NCBI RefSeq assembly: GCF_015326965.1
Contig: NZ_CP017659.1
Location: 3,513,501-3,577,500 of the forward strand
DNA length: 64,000 bases
Direction of reading: 5' to 3'
Source: Paenibacillus sp. JZ16
Lineage (GTDB): Bacteria > Bacillota > Bacilli > Paenibacillales > Paenibacillaceae
Below, piece after piece: positions 16,914-25,821 of this stretch; the first letter of the stretch is position 1; each line of letters begins with the position of its first letter. Made by a program: the position numbers and the translations under genes. The notes under the pieces are model-generated. The model was not told the origin of the DNA, ran no database searches, and saw only the letters and a program-made list of their open reading frames with translations.

Positions 16914-18362
16914 ATGCATGTTACATCCATCATTCTTGGTCTGATCATCGTACTGAATATCGTGTTCTCCATGTTCGTCGTGTTCAGGGAACGGCGGGAT
17001 GCCGGCTCCACCTGGGCATGGCTGCTGGTGCTGTCCTTTATCCCGATTCTGGGCTTTGCGCTGTACCTGTTGTTCGCCCAAAATTTAAGAAGAATCCGTC
17101 TCTTTCATTGGGATGATCTGCAGAAAACCGGAATCGAGAAGGTATTGCTGTCTCAAATGGAAGGAATGAATAAGGGAGAATACCCGTTCAGCAATCAAGC
17201 GGCTGCGGATAGCAGCGATTTGATCCATATGCATATCAACGAGAATCAAGCGATCCTTACGGACGACAACCACGTTGAAATTTTCACGGATGGACGCAAG
17301 AAATTTGAACGGTTGTTTCAGGATATTGAGGAAGCCAAAGTCTACATACATATTCAATACTACATCATCCGTCGCGACGAGCTGGGCAAGAAGCTGATAT
17401 CCCTGTTGACCAAAAAAGCAAAAGAAGGCGTGAAAGTCCGGGTTCTGTACGACGAGCTGGGCTCGCGTCAATTAACCAAGGGCTTCTTCAAAGCATTTCG
17501 CGAAGCCGGCGGAGAAGCCGAGGCCTTCTTCCCGTCCAAGCTGCGCTTCATTAATTTGCGTTTGAATTACCGGAATCACCGGAAGCTGGCTATCATTGAT
17601 GGCGATATCGGGTATGTCGGCGGTTTTAATGTAGGGGATGAGTACCTGGGTCTCAACTCCAGGTTCGGGTATTGGCGGGACACCCATCTGCGCATTCAAG
17701 GTGAAGCGGTCTATGCGATGCAGGTTCGCTTCATTCTCGATTGGAATCAGGCTTCGCACCATCACGATATTTATTATGAATCGAATCTGTTCCCCAAGAT
17801 CGATTCGCCTGGCAATGTCGGGATTCAGATTGTGACCAGCGGTCCGGATTCCAGGTATGAGCACATCAAGAATGGTTATATCAAGATGATTTCGTCCGCC
17901 AAGAAATCCATTCATATTCAGACGCCGTATTTTATCCCTGATGCCAGCCTTCTGGATGCGCTCCGCATTGCTGCGCTGTCCGGCGTCAAGGTTCACCTGA
18001 TGATTCCCGATAAACCGGATCATCCCTTTGTCTACTGGGCGACCTTATCCTATATCGGGGAAATGCTGAGAACCGGGGCTAACGTGTATCTCTACAATAA
18101 TGGCTTCATTCATGCCAAGACGATTATCATTGACGAGAAGATTTCTTCCGTCGGCACGGCGAATATCGATGTTCGAAGCTTCAAGCTGAATTTTGAAGTG
18201 AATGCGTTCCTGTACGATGAGCATTTATCACAACAGTTGACTCACATCTTCCACCAGGATCTGCAGGTATCCAGCCAGCTTACAATGAAGCAGTATCTGG
18301 AGCGATCAAAGTGGATCAAGTTCAAGGAATCCATCTCGCGCTTGCTGTCCCCTATTCTGTAA
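16914..18362 (+). CDS. cls: Cardiolipin synthase
   Basis: A 482-aa phospholipase-D-superfamily enzyme that joins two phosphatidylglycerols to cardiolipin and glycerol at the membrane. Two N-terminal helices (residues 3-25, 36-56) are followed by two PLD catalytic HKD motifs, NHRKLAIIDGDIGYVGG around residue 222 and HAKTIIIDEKISSVGTAN around residue 400. TAGGAGG lies upstream of the ATG. It is transcribed alone, divergently from the AI-2E transporter gene. Confidence 0.96.
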   Translation: MHVTSIILGLIIVLNIVFSMFVVFRERRDAGSTWAWLLVLSFIPILGFALYLLFAQNLRRIRLFHWDDLQKTGIEKVLLSQMEGMNKGEYPFSNQAAADSSDLIHMHINENQAILTDDNHVEIFTDGRKKFERLFQDIEEAKVYIHIQYYIIRRDELGKKLISLLTKKAKEGVKVRVLYDELGSRQLTKGFFKAFREAGGEAEAFFPSKLRFINLRLNYRNHRKLAIIDGDIGYVGGFNVGDEYLGLNSRFGYWRDTHLRIQGEAVYAMQVRFILDWNQASHHHDIYYESNLFPKIDSPGNVGIQIVTSGPDSRYEHIKNGYIKMISSAKKSIHIQTPYFIPDASLLDALRIAALSGVKVHLMIPDKPDHPFVYWATLSYIGEMLRTGANVYLYNNGFIHAKTIIIDEKISSVGTANIDVRSFKLNFEVNAFLYDEHLSQQLTHIFHQDLQVSSQLTMKQYLERSKWIKFKESISRLLSPIL

Positions 18363-18485
18363 AAACAAACCTTTAGCGCTGCCTCAACATTTAGCAATCC
18401 AGAAGAAATACGGGAGACTCGGACCGTTTATACTAAAGCCAAGGAAAACAAATCCATCATTTTAAAACTGGGAAGGATGTTGAAC

Positions 18486-18890
18486 GTGGCTAAACTGACA
18501 CCGTATATTTTCTCTGAGGATGCAAAAGCACAGGCTGAGTTTTATACCCAAGCACTAGGCGGGGAGATCCTGTCCGTACAAACGCATGGTGAGATTCCCG
18601 GAACCAAGGAAGAGCTTAAAGACAAGGTCATGCATCTTAGTCTGGTAGCCGGAGGCATTCCAATCTTTATGTCGGACTCCATATTCCAAACCCTGGAGCG
18701 CGGGAACGGGATTCACCTGAGCCTGTCGTTTGAGAGCGATGCTGAAGCGCATGAAGCTTTTGACCGCTTGGCCCAAGGTGGTAAGGTGCTTGATCCGCTG
18801 AAGACTCAATTCTGGGGAGCGCTGTTCGGGTTGCTGGAAGACAAGTTCGGCGTATTGTGGCAGGTAACGACCGAAGTCCAAGGCAATTAA
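18486..18890 (+). CDS. VOC family (PhnB-like) protein
   Basis: A 134-aa single VOC domain of the PhnB / 3-demethylubiquinone type: LTPYIFSEDAKAQAEFYTQALGGEI, then GNGIHLSLSFESDAEAHEAFDRLAQGGKVLDPLKTQFWGALFGLLEDKFGVLWQV. The substrate is unknown. GTG 18486 is chosen because GGAAGG at 18471-18476 abuts the ATG at 18477 and would leave it no spacing. A strong terminator follows directly. Confidence 0.88.
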   Translation: MAKLTPYIFSEDAKAQAEFYTQALGGEILSVQTHGEIPGTKEELKDKVMHLSLVAGGIPIFMSDSIFQTLERGNGIHLSLSFESDAEAHEAFDRLAQGGKVLDPLKTQFWGALFGLLEDKFGVLWQVTTEVQGN

Positions 18891-18896
18891 TGTTAG

Positions 18897-18932
18897 AAGG
18901 CCCTTCAAGTTTCACTTGGAGGGCCTTTTTTG
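18897..18932. terminator. Intrinsic terminator
   Basis: Stem AAGGCCCTTCAAG / CTTGGAGGGCCTT with a T6 tract, between converging VOC and azoreductase genes; A-rich on the other side, so it may work in both directions. Confidence 0.88.
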
Positions 18933-18938
18933 CGTTAT

Positions 18939-19577
18939 TTATTCGGAACTCCAACGATCCACGACTTCCGCAGCGGCCAATCGGCTTGTGTACAGAATAT
19001 TTTTAACATCCAGCGTGGCGCGGCCTTGTGCACGAATGATCTCATAATCCGTAATACCGAGGAATTCGAACATGGATTTCAAATACTTGTGCGAATATTC
19101 AATCTCACGGTACCCATCATTCTCTGTATATATGCCGTCGCTGCCCTGTATGACCACAACGCTTCTTCCGTCGGTAAGGAGTCCTTCGGACCCGCTTTCC
19201 GTATATCTGAACGTTTCCTTCGGGATGATGATATTGTCCATATAATCTTTCAACTTGGAAGGGATGTTAAAATTGTGAAGCGGCATGGCGATTACATACT
19301 TGGATGCCCCCTTGAACTGCTGCAGGATCTCAGCCATCCGCCCCATCATTTTCCCTTCATCCTCGGATAACGGCTCCCCGCTCTCAAGCTTTTCCCACCC
19401 GTTCAGCAGATTCGTGTCAATGGCGGGAATGAATTCCCGATATAGGTCGATCTGTTCGATAAGGCTGGCCGGATTCTGCGCTGCATACTTGCTTACGAAA
19501 AACTCAAGCACCTGCAAGCTCAAGGACTTCTCGCTTCTTACCCTCGGATGTGCATTAATTACGAGTAGGCGTTCCAT
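18939..19577 (-). CDS. azoR: FMN-dependent NADH:quinone / azoreductase
   Basis: A 212-aa flavodoxin-fold enzyme of the AzoR family that reduces quinones and azo compounds by two electrons. It shows LLVINAHPRVRSEKSLSL (FMN phosphate loop), PLHNFNIPSKLKDYMDNII and the late FLGITDYEIIRAQG motif. AAAGGAGTG precedes the ATG. A MarR gene lies 164 bases upstream in the same direction, and a sequence shared with the marR promoter lies between the two, suggesting MarR-controlled detoxification. The symbol reflects the family, not a proven orthologue. Confidence 0.9.
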   Translation of the reverse strand: MERLLVINAHPRVRSEKSLSLQVLEFFVSKYAAQNPASLIEQIDLYREFIPAIDTNLLNGWEKLESGEPLSEDEGKMMGRMAEILQQFKGASKYVIAMPLHNFNIPSKLKDYMDNIIIPKETFRYTESGSEGLLTDGRSVVVIQGSDGIYTENDGYREIEYSHKYLKSMFEFLGITDYEIIRAQGRATLDVKNILYTSRLAAAEVVDRWSSE

Positions 19578-19700
19578 ATAGGCAACACTCCTTTTATTTT
19601 GTGGTCAACCAAAATCACCAGCTAGCTTGCAGTCTGACTCACCTCCCGATTAGAATGAACGCTTAACACGCATCAACTCAAGTGATCTTCCTATATCAAT

Positions 19701-19716
19701 TTGTTTGTACATACAA
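19701..19716. promoter_or_regulatory. Putative MarR operator upstream of azoR
   Basis: TTGTTTGTACATACAA is a near-palindrome (TTGT.TGTACA.ACAA). A copy with one base difference lies upstream of the marR gene at 20217-20232. The repeated motif in front of both genes is the pattern of an autoregulated MarR repressor. Confidence 0.6.
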
Positions 19717-19741
19717 TTATAATTCCGCGAAGATAAAGACC

Positions 19742-20170
19742 TCAGTCCTTATTCTCCAATTGATCACTCACCTCGTATAGATGCAATGATAATTCATCAC
19801 CTTCGGCATGACCTAAAATAGCGCCATAACGACTGCGCAAATTCATCCAGCACTCGTGAATCACTTTCTCCAAAGCCTTTCCTTTATCGGTTGTATAGAT
19901 CAATGACATCCTTCCTTCTACCCGATTATAAACCAGCCCTTTAACGGCCAGTTTCTCAACCAGACGGGTTACGGTAGAAGGCTGAAGGTGAAGAATTTCG
20001 CCTAATTCCTTCTGCGAGATCCCTTCCTTCTCATATACAGCCATAAGCAAATAAGCATATGTGGGTGACAATCCGCTTGCTGCAAACTCGTCTTCGGCCA
20101 TCTTGGTAATGACCCGGCTAAGACGATTGGCTGTGAAGTAAAGGCATTCCTTAATATACGTATTTAGCAT
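19742..20170 (-). CDS. MarR-family transcriptional regulator
   Basis: A 142-aa winged-helix repressor. The HTH lies at about residues 45-95 (EGISQKELGEILHLQPSTVTRLVEKLAVKGLVYNRVEGRMSLIYTTDKG). The start at 20170 (MLNTYIKECLYFTANRLSRV) is supported by AAAGAGGTAACC; the longer frame to 20197 lacks a site. The Cys at residue 9 of this start could sense electrophiles, as in some MarR/DUF24 proteins, but that is speculation. It probably regulates itself and azoR. Confidence 0.9.
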   Translation of the reverse strand: MLNTYIKECLYFTANRLSRVITKMAEDEFAASGLSPTYAYLLMAVYEKEGISQKELGEILHLQPSTVTRLVEKLAVKGLVYNRVEGRMSLIYTTDKGKALEKVIHECWMNLRSRYGAILGHAEGDELSLHLYEVSDQLENKD

Positions 20171-20216
20171 AACGGTTACCTCTTTCGCTGAGTTCATCCT
20201 GTTGAATCACCTTTTA

Positions 20217-20232
20217 TTGTTTGCACATACAA
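20217..20232. promoter_or_regulatory. Putative MarR operator upstream of marR
   Basis: TTGTTTGCACATACAA, 15 of 16 bases identical to the site at 19701-19716, placed about 47 bases upstream of the marR start. Confidence 0.6.
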
Positions 20233-20359
20233 ATATAACGGATTTCCAAATAAAAGTAAAGAGGCAGATTTCCCCCATAACCTCGGAGACCTCTGCCGCT
20301 TCATTTTACGGGATGTATGCTGCTTCATGTTGAAGATACACCTGCTTGCTGCAATGCTT

Positions 20360-20770
20360 CTATTCGACCTGGCTCTGATCCATATACATGACTTCCCACA
20401 GGTGGCCGTCCGGATCCTGGAAGCTCCATCCGTACATAAAGCCATGATCCACCGGATCATTGGAAGGCGACCCTCCTGCGGAAAGTGCGGCATTAACGAT
20501 TTCGTCCACCTGCTCCCGGCTTTCGGCGGATAGTGCCAGAATTACTTCCGTTGTGTTCGCGGCATTCGACAGATCTTTCTTGGTGAACGTCTTGAAATAA
20601 TCCTCGGTGAGCAGCATGGCAAAGATGTTATCGCCGATGACCAGGCAAGCCGCGTTTTTGTCCGTAAATTGCGCGTTAAATTCAAAACCGATTTTCGAGA
20701 AAAAGTCCTTCGTTTTCTCCAAGTCCTTCACGGGTAGGTTTACAAAAATATTATCGCTTTTCAATGCCAT
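20360..20770 (-). CDS. VOC family (glyoxalase/bleomycin-resistance-like) protein
   Basis: A 136-aa protein of one VOC fold: IFVNLPVKDLEKTKDFFSKIGFEFNAQFTDKNAACLVIGDNIFAMLLTEDYFKTF, ending HGFMYGWSFQDPDGHLWEVMYMD. The C-terminal HxxxxxxxF-DPDGHLWE pattern is typical of extradiol-dioxygenase-like and lactoylglutathione-lyase-like members. No substrate can be assigned. GAGGTGATTCGAA precedes the ATG. Confidence 0.9.
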   Translation of the reverse strand: MALKSDNIFVNLPVKDLEKTKDFFSKIGFEFNAQFTDKNAACLVIGDNIFAMLLTEDYFKTFTKKDLSNAANTTEVILALSAESREQVDEIVNAALSAGGSPSNDPVDHGFMYGWSFQDPDGHLWEVMYMDQSQVE

Positions 20771-20897
20771 TTCGAATCACCTCGTCGATTTGATAGATTC
20801 ATCATAGCATGAGCAGCAGAGCGGCATTTCTCTTCAATTGCTATATTCAATAAACACAGCAGCGATTCAGCCAGGCTATAGCTTAATACTCCTTTCG

Positions 20898-20946
20898 AAA
20901 AAAAGGATGCCTCCAGGCAGCGTTAAAACTCGCCTGCGAGACATCC
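20898..20946 (-). terminator. Terminator of the chitinase gene
   Basis: On the minus strand GGATG and CATCC close a GC-rich stem-loop containing CGCAGGCG, followed by a T7 tract, 22 bases after the chitinase stop. Confidence 0.75.
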
Positions 20947-20967
20947 CATTTGTATTACGAATCCATG

Positions 20968-23940
20968 TTAGTTAGATAAACCCACTGCCCGCAGCAATCT
21001 CATGACGGTTACCACCGTCTGAGCTCTGGTTACATGGGATTGCGGATCCAGCTTGGAGCCGGATACGCCTTGCATAATCTTCTGCTCCACAACGAAGACG
21101 ACGGACGACTTCGCATAGGATGAAACCTTGGAGTGGTCTTTAAATTTGTTTAACAATCCTTGGTTCGCTTCGTTCTTCTTGCCGGCATAATTCAGCACAT
21201 TACTTAGCATAACGGCCAATTCCTCACGCGTAATCAAGCTGTTTGGATCAAAGATATCGCCTGAGCGTCCTTTCACTAACCCTGCCGCTTTCGCAGCTGC
21301 AATCTCTCTGGCATATCCGGATTTCGGATCTACATCCTTGAAGTTGGAGTAACTGTCGTCAGGCAGAATACCCAGCGCTTTCACCACAATGGATATAATT
21401 TCGGCACGGGTAATGGGTTGATTACCGCCAAAAGATCCGTTACTTTCACCAGATACGATCAGCTTGGCAGCAGCCTGCGCAACGTCTTCTCGTGCCCATG
21501 AAGGGATCGCGTCACTAAACCGGATATCTTGCTGAAGCAGGGCATAAACACCGCTGCCGGTTTTCTTGATTTCAACCGTTACCGTACGATCGGCGTTAAC
21601 TTTAAATAAAGTCGGAACGGATCGAAGCTCATGGGTACCTGGTATATAAACCACTCCGGCGGCACGTTTTATATTTATCTTTTTCGCATCTACAGCAACA
21701 AATTGGCTGACATGGGTTTTGCCGAAATGCTTCAGTTCGGTCGTTGTCTTATCCGCGTTGATTTGCTCAAGCTTGAACAACAGCGGGTCGGCTAGTACTT
21801 CTCTTCCCTTCATCAGTTTCTCAACGCCCGTTGCATCGGCAGCCTCAGGAGAAATAATCGAGACTTTCACAGGACCTGGAACCGTAATCAGCGAAGCCGG
21901 AATCCGGTATTCTGTCCCGTTCACGATAATGGAGAGACTGGCCTTGGCTCCTTTTTTCGCAACGGCAGCGATGACTTCTTGCGGAATCTCAACCTCAGCC
22001 TGCTTCGCACCTGCACCCGCATGGATCTGGAAGTTGGAGGAATCCGAAAGGTTAATGCTGTTAACAGCTGCAGCCGTAGGTAGGGTCACCATAGCCTTAT
22101 CGCCATGAAGCGTGACTTTTGCCTCTAGCTGATCTTTGGCTTTAGGAGGTTGTGGCGTCGAAGGCGTCGGTGAACCAGATCCTCCAGCGCCTCCTGATCC
22201 GCCGGAACCGTCAGATCCACCGGAACCGCTGCTTGAAGTTGTTACGCTAAGCAGATTCGAAGCGCTGGAGACGCGGTTAATCTCATTCCCCGTTCGATCT
22301 ACCGCAAGCACATGAATCTTGTAGTTTGTCAGAGAGCTAAGGCCATTCATGGTGTAACTATTTTCTGTAACCGAGCCTGACAAAGCATTATTCACATATA
22401 CTTCGTATCCCGTTGCACCTGCCACAGCATCCCATTTCACCTGAATGGAGCTTGCGCCGACACTTACCTTTGAGAGATTCGCCGGAGCCGGAAGTGCTGA
22501 AGCATTGACTTTGCCGTCGATCGGCAAGTCGGTAATGAGTTGAGTCGTCAGCGTCTTATTGCGGTCGCCACTGATATCCCAGCTCATGACGCCGGCAATA
22601 TCCAGCGACTTCACGATAGAAGCGGTGTACTTCATGGTGTTCTTATCGTTGTAGGTGATGAACACTTTATTTTGATCGTTGTACAGGTAAGGTACCTTGG
22701 CGGATTCGTTCCAATATCTTTTATAGCCGTTCTTATTGATGTAGTTATTCTCAAGGTCGCTGAAGTCGAAAATGGCAGGCTCCCACGATTTCAAATCAGT
22801 CCCGCCTTTATTGCAAGTCTGATACTGACCTAGCGGACCACAGCCATCCCAGCCCTTACCGTAGTAGGGAACGCCCGCAATCAACTTATGTGTCGGCACC
22901 CCGCCCTTCAAATGACCTAACAAACCGCCAAGCACATGATTTCTTGGAGCGGAGGACCTCAAAAGAGCTTTATCATAGAACAATGGTGAATTATGATGAC
23001 CGAACGGGTCATCTTTACCACTGTAGTCATAAGTCATAATATTAATGAAATCCAGATACTGGACAGAATTCGCAAAATCTGCGTTAACGGTAAAATTGTC
23101 TCCCTGCCCTGAAGCAATCGTCAGGAGATAATACTTCCCGTCCTCTGATCCGGCAGCATCCAACGCCTCGCGAACGGTTTTCATTAACAATGTGAAATTT
23201 TCTCTATCCTCCGGTGCCCTGGAGTTCGACTCTTCCCCTCCTTCAACAGGATATTCCCAGTCAACATCCAGACCATCAAACTTATAATCTCGTAGGAACT
23301 TCACAGCAGAATTTGCAAAAGTACGGCGTGTTTCTTCCGTCATGGCTACGTTAGAAAAATTATCAGACCATGACCAGCCACCTACTGAAACTATAAGTTT
23401 CAAATGAGGGTTCGATGCCTTGATGGATTCGAAAGCTGCGAAATTCTGAAAATCAAATGTCGGATCTCCAATTACAATTTCTCCGTCATGGACGTATCGA
23501 TCCTGTGCAGGAATATTAGGATCTTCGCAGGCTCTCGGCCCGCTCCCGTATTTTTTCCAACATATATCGGCGAAGGCATAGTTAATGTGGGTGATCTGTG
23601 ATACATCCACGTCACCAGGATGAAAATTACGCTCTTCGGTACTAGCTGACCAAGAAGTGTAGTACGTAATATTGTTATAATTGCTGCCAGGCACTACCGA
23701 AACGGATTCGCTTTCTGGCGAAGTCCATAGGCTGTTATGGCCCACGACCTTATACGAATAGGTCTTTCCTTCTTCCAGTCCAGCAGCTACATACCGACTC
23801 CCGCTACTCGAACCAACCATTACTCCATCCTGATAAATATCATAGCTTGTGGCACCGGGCACCGGTGCCCAGCCCAGTGAAACCGTAGATCGTGTAGCCG
23901 TGACTACTTGCAAACCTTGAGGTTGAGCCAGTTCCCCCAT
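20968..23940 (-). CDS. GH18 chitinase with FnIII and SLH domains (downstream part of a frameshifted gene)
   Basis: A 990-residue frame. A fibronectin-III domain occupies ~5-80. A glycosyl hydrolase family 18 catalytic domain spans ~90-465, with the DxxDxDxE motif FDGLDVDWEYP (Glu as acid). A second FnIII lies at ~485-570, then a Gly/Ser linker, a ~200-residue region of unknown fold, and three S-layer homology repeats at ~800-990. The protein should hydrolyse chitin while bound to secondary cell-wall polymer. It lacks its own signal peptide and its apparent start has no ribosome binding site. It continues the frame of the 23904-24680 gene after a one-base shift in the G5 tract at 23934-23938. 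Joined length would be 1237 aa. Confidence 0.9.
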   Translation of the reverse strand: MGELAQPQGLQVVTATRSTVSLGWAPVPGATSYDIYQDGVMVGSSSGSRYVAAGLEEGKTYSYKVVGHNSLWTSPESESVSVVPGSNYNNITYYTSWSASTEERNFHPGDVDVSQITHINYAFADICWKKYGSGPRACEDPNIPAQDRYVHDGEIVIGDPTFDFQNFAAFESIKASNPHLKLIVSVGGWSWSDNFSNVAMTEETRRTFANSAVKFLRDYKFDGLDVDWEYPVEGGEESNSRAPEDRENFTLLMKTVREALDAAGSEDGKYYLLTIASGQGDNFTVNADFANSVQYLDFINIMTYDYSGKDDPFGHHNSPLFYDKALLRSSAPRNHVLGGLLGHLKGGVPTHKLIAGVPYYGKGWDGCGPLGQYQTCNKGGTDLKSWEPAIFDFSDLENNYINKNGYKRYWNESAKVPYLYNDQNKVFITYNDKNTMKYTASIVKSLDIAGVMSWDISGDRNKTLTTQLITDLPIDGKVNASALPAPANLSKVSVGASSIQVKWDAVAGATGYEVYVNNALSGSVTENSYTMNGLSSLTNYKIHVLAVDRTGNEINRVSSASNLLSVTTSSSGSGGSDGSGGSGGAGGSGSPTPSTPQPPKAKDQLEAKVTLHGDKAMVTLPTAAAVNSINLSDSSNFQIHAGAGAKQAEVEIPQEVIAAVAKKGAKASLSIIVNGTEYRIPASLITVPGPVKVSIISPEAADATGVEKLMKGREVLADPLLFKLEQINADKTTTELKHFGKTHVSQFVAVDAKKINIKRAAGVVYIPGTHELRSVPTLFKVNADRTVTVEIKKTGSGVYALLQQDIRFSDAIPSWAREDVAQAAAKLIVSGESNGSFGGNQPITRAEIISIVVKALGILPDDSYSNFKDVDPKSGYAREIAAAKAAGLVKGRSGDIFDPNSLITREELAVMLSNVLNYAGKKNEANQGLLNKFKDHSKVSSYAKSSVVFVVEQKIMQGVSGSKLDPQSHVTRAQTVVTVMRLLRAVGLSN

Positions 23941-24680
23941 TTAAGGGTAACGGCATTACTATTGGCGGATGCTTCCAAAGCTCCATTTACGCTTCTCTGT
24001 GCACCTACTTTAAAAGTATAAGTTTCTCCTGCTTCCAAAGGTCCATAAGTAGCCGTGGTAACGGAGTTTTCCCAAGTGCCGCCTTTCCATGCTCCATTAA
24101 TATAAATGTCATAAGCTTCGGCTCCGGGACTCGAACCCCAACTCAGCGTAACCGTATCTTCCGTTACATCGTCAATTATAAGATGGCTTGGAGGGGTCAA
24201 CGGTGCATCTTTATACTCAGCTTCGTCTTTGGTCGTGGTGAATTCCAATACATTACTTTTGTGTTCTTTTTTCACGTCGCCATCCCAAGTAATATAGATC
24301 CTGTAGGTCGTTTCAGGTGTCAATCCGGTCACGGCACGGGTCCAATAATTGCCCCATGCCAGCCAATTGCCTGAATCCGCGTCCCACACCTGTATATTGT
24401 TTTCACCTTCGACGGGTTTGAAATCCCATTGAAATATCGCCATATTATGAGAGACACTTTCAATACGAAGATTCTGCGGCGCCAGCGGATCTTGAGCTCC
24501 ATAGGTCGAGCTTGTTACCGTTGCCGGGTCGATTTCGGAGCTAATGGTAGGAATCTCTGAGGAAGGAGTAACCTCTGCCGCATAGGATGCAGGCGCATTA
24601 AGCAGTGGCGTAAACATGAGAATAAGGGCCAAGAAACACATCACCCATTTCGGGTGTTTTTTTATCATAAATGGCGTCAA
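23904..24680 (-). CDS. Signal peptide and FnIII domains of the same chitinase (upstream part)
   Basis: A 258-residue frame. It has a Sec signal peptide (KKHPKWVMCFLALILMFTPL, cleaved near ASYAAE), then two FnIII domains at ~55-145 and ~150-250. It reads out of frame after VTLKWG and stops 11 residues later. Shifting by -1 at the G5 tract continues WGELAQPQGLQVV into the next FnIII and the GH18 domain. TTG 24680 is the likely start, with GAGGTG seven bases upstream. If the frameshift is real, only a secreted non-catalytic fragment is made. Confidence 0.85.
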   Translation of the reverse strand: MTPFMIKKHPKWVMCFLALILMFTPLLNAPASYAAEVTPSSEIPTISSEIDPATVTSSTYGAQDPLAPQNLRIESVSHNMAIFQWDFKPVEGENNIQVWDADSGNWLAWGNYWTRAVTGLTPETTYRIYITWDGDVKKEHKSNVLEFTTTKDEAEYKDAPLTPPSHLIIDDVTEDTVTLSWGSSPGAEAYDIYINGAWKGGTWENSVTTATYGPLEAGETYTFKVGAQRSVNGALEASANSNAVTLKWGNWLNLKVCK

Positions 24681-25148
24681 CCGTTTTCACCTCTGTTGAT
24701 TAAATTTCGATTGCAAATGATACAGCATTTCGATGGATGTCTGTCCCTCGGTGTCATCGGGTGGTTCTTTGATGACTTGCCTAATTTCGCAGATCGCTCA
24801 AATCAAACTCCTATTGAAAGCGGTTACTAATTTTTCCAGCTCAACTATGTAGAGTTCAGTCCCCCCCTTTCTACTCATAATGGAATCACGGTCCGAGCGC
24901 TCTACTACAGCCTCCTTTCATGAATTCATTCGAGTTCAATAAATATTCATATATTTGTATCATGGAACCTACACTATCGATTGAGAAGGGATACATTTCC
25001 ATAACCATGGGATAAATTCTTTTAATTTTATATTCTGTTAATAAATTCAACCTGGATTGGATCTGTCAGGGCCTGCAATCTTTACAAATGGAAAAAGAGC
25101 CCTCCAAGGACTCTTTTTCTTTTATTTATGCAATGATATCCAACCGAT
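24681..25148. other. Non-coding region upstream of the chitinase
   Basis: No gene is supported. It should contain the chitinase promoter, but I see no confident -35/-10 pair. A run of seven C occurs at 24861-24867. A stem AAAAAGAG/CTCTTTTT with central TCC/GGA pairing (25092-25118) is a likely bidirectional terminator for the SnoaL-like gene. Confidence 0.5.
25092..25118. terminator. Putative bidirectional terminator
   Basis: AAAAAGAGCCCTCC / GGACTCTTTTT hairpin with terminal T-rich tract, 30 bases after the SnoaL-like gene stop. Confidence 0.6.
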
Positions 25149-25517
25149 TCATCGAATCGAACTTAAATGCTCGTGCTTTAATTTCCATATACTATCGGCA
25201 TTACGAACGAACACATTCGTTGCTCTCCCGCTTCCGGACGTAAATGTCCCCTGATGATAACCCTCGAAGTGGTAGGTATAGACACATACCGCCGTATGAG
25301 CATCGATCGCGATCCACTCTACATCCTCCGCCCGGTACACCTCATCCTGAATAACATGCCAAGCATGTTCGAAATAGGCCCGAATCTCATCCAACGTATG
25401 ACAGCTCCGGTCCGAAAACCAATAGACCGCTTCTCCGTCGAGCAGCCGGGCTACATTGTCAAAATCATGCGTATTCGTGGCCGCTATGTATGCCTCAAGT
25501 GCCTTTTGATATGACAT
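25149..25517 (-). CDS. SnoaL/NTF2-like nuclear transport factor fold protein
   Basis: A 122-aa cone-shaped NTF2-fold protein: YQKALEAYIAATNTHDFDNVARLLDGEAVYWFSDRSCHTLDEIRAYFEHAW, then WIAIDAHTAVCVYTYHFEGYHQG and VFVRNADSIWKLKHEHLSS. This resembles YybH/SnoaL-like ketosteroid-isomerase relatives. Activity is unknown. The start at 25517 (MSYQKAL) has GGGAGGTG upstream. Confidence 0.88.
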   Translation of the reverse strand: MSYQKALEAYIAATNTHDFDNVARLLDGEAVYWFSDRSCHTLDEIRAYFEHAWHVIQDEVYRAEDVEWIAIDAHTAVCVYTYHFEGYHQGTFTSGSGRATNVFVRNADSIWKLKHEHLSSIR

Positions 25518-25821
25518 TGTTCCACACCTCCCATCTCTCAACTATTGCATGCCCAACAATCCAGTTCCATTGTTATCACAATTCCACTCATTCACATCCA
25601 GAATACCTTATTGTGAAGCCTGCATTCCATAAAAATTCTCCATTCTATGGTGTGACTCTACTTCTCACTTTATTTCAATTCTCATGTTGTATCTTCCTTA
25701 CAAAATTACATTAACACCGATTTCGCCTTTGTTTATGATATTATATGGAGCAGCAGAATCTGGTACATTCAATATGCCAGTGCTCTTTTGGAACTTATTT
25801 AAAAATAGTAGGTGAACGCCA
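25518..25821. other. Intergenic region between divergent SnoaL-like and MerR genes
   Basis: No gene is supported. It carries the two divergent promoters; AT-rich sequence near 25730-25800 lies ahead of the merR gene. I see no clear repeat or terminator. Confidence 0.4.
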
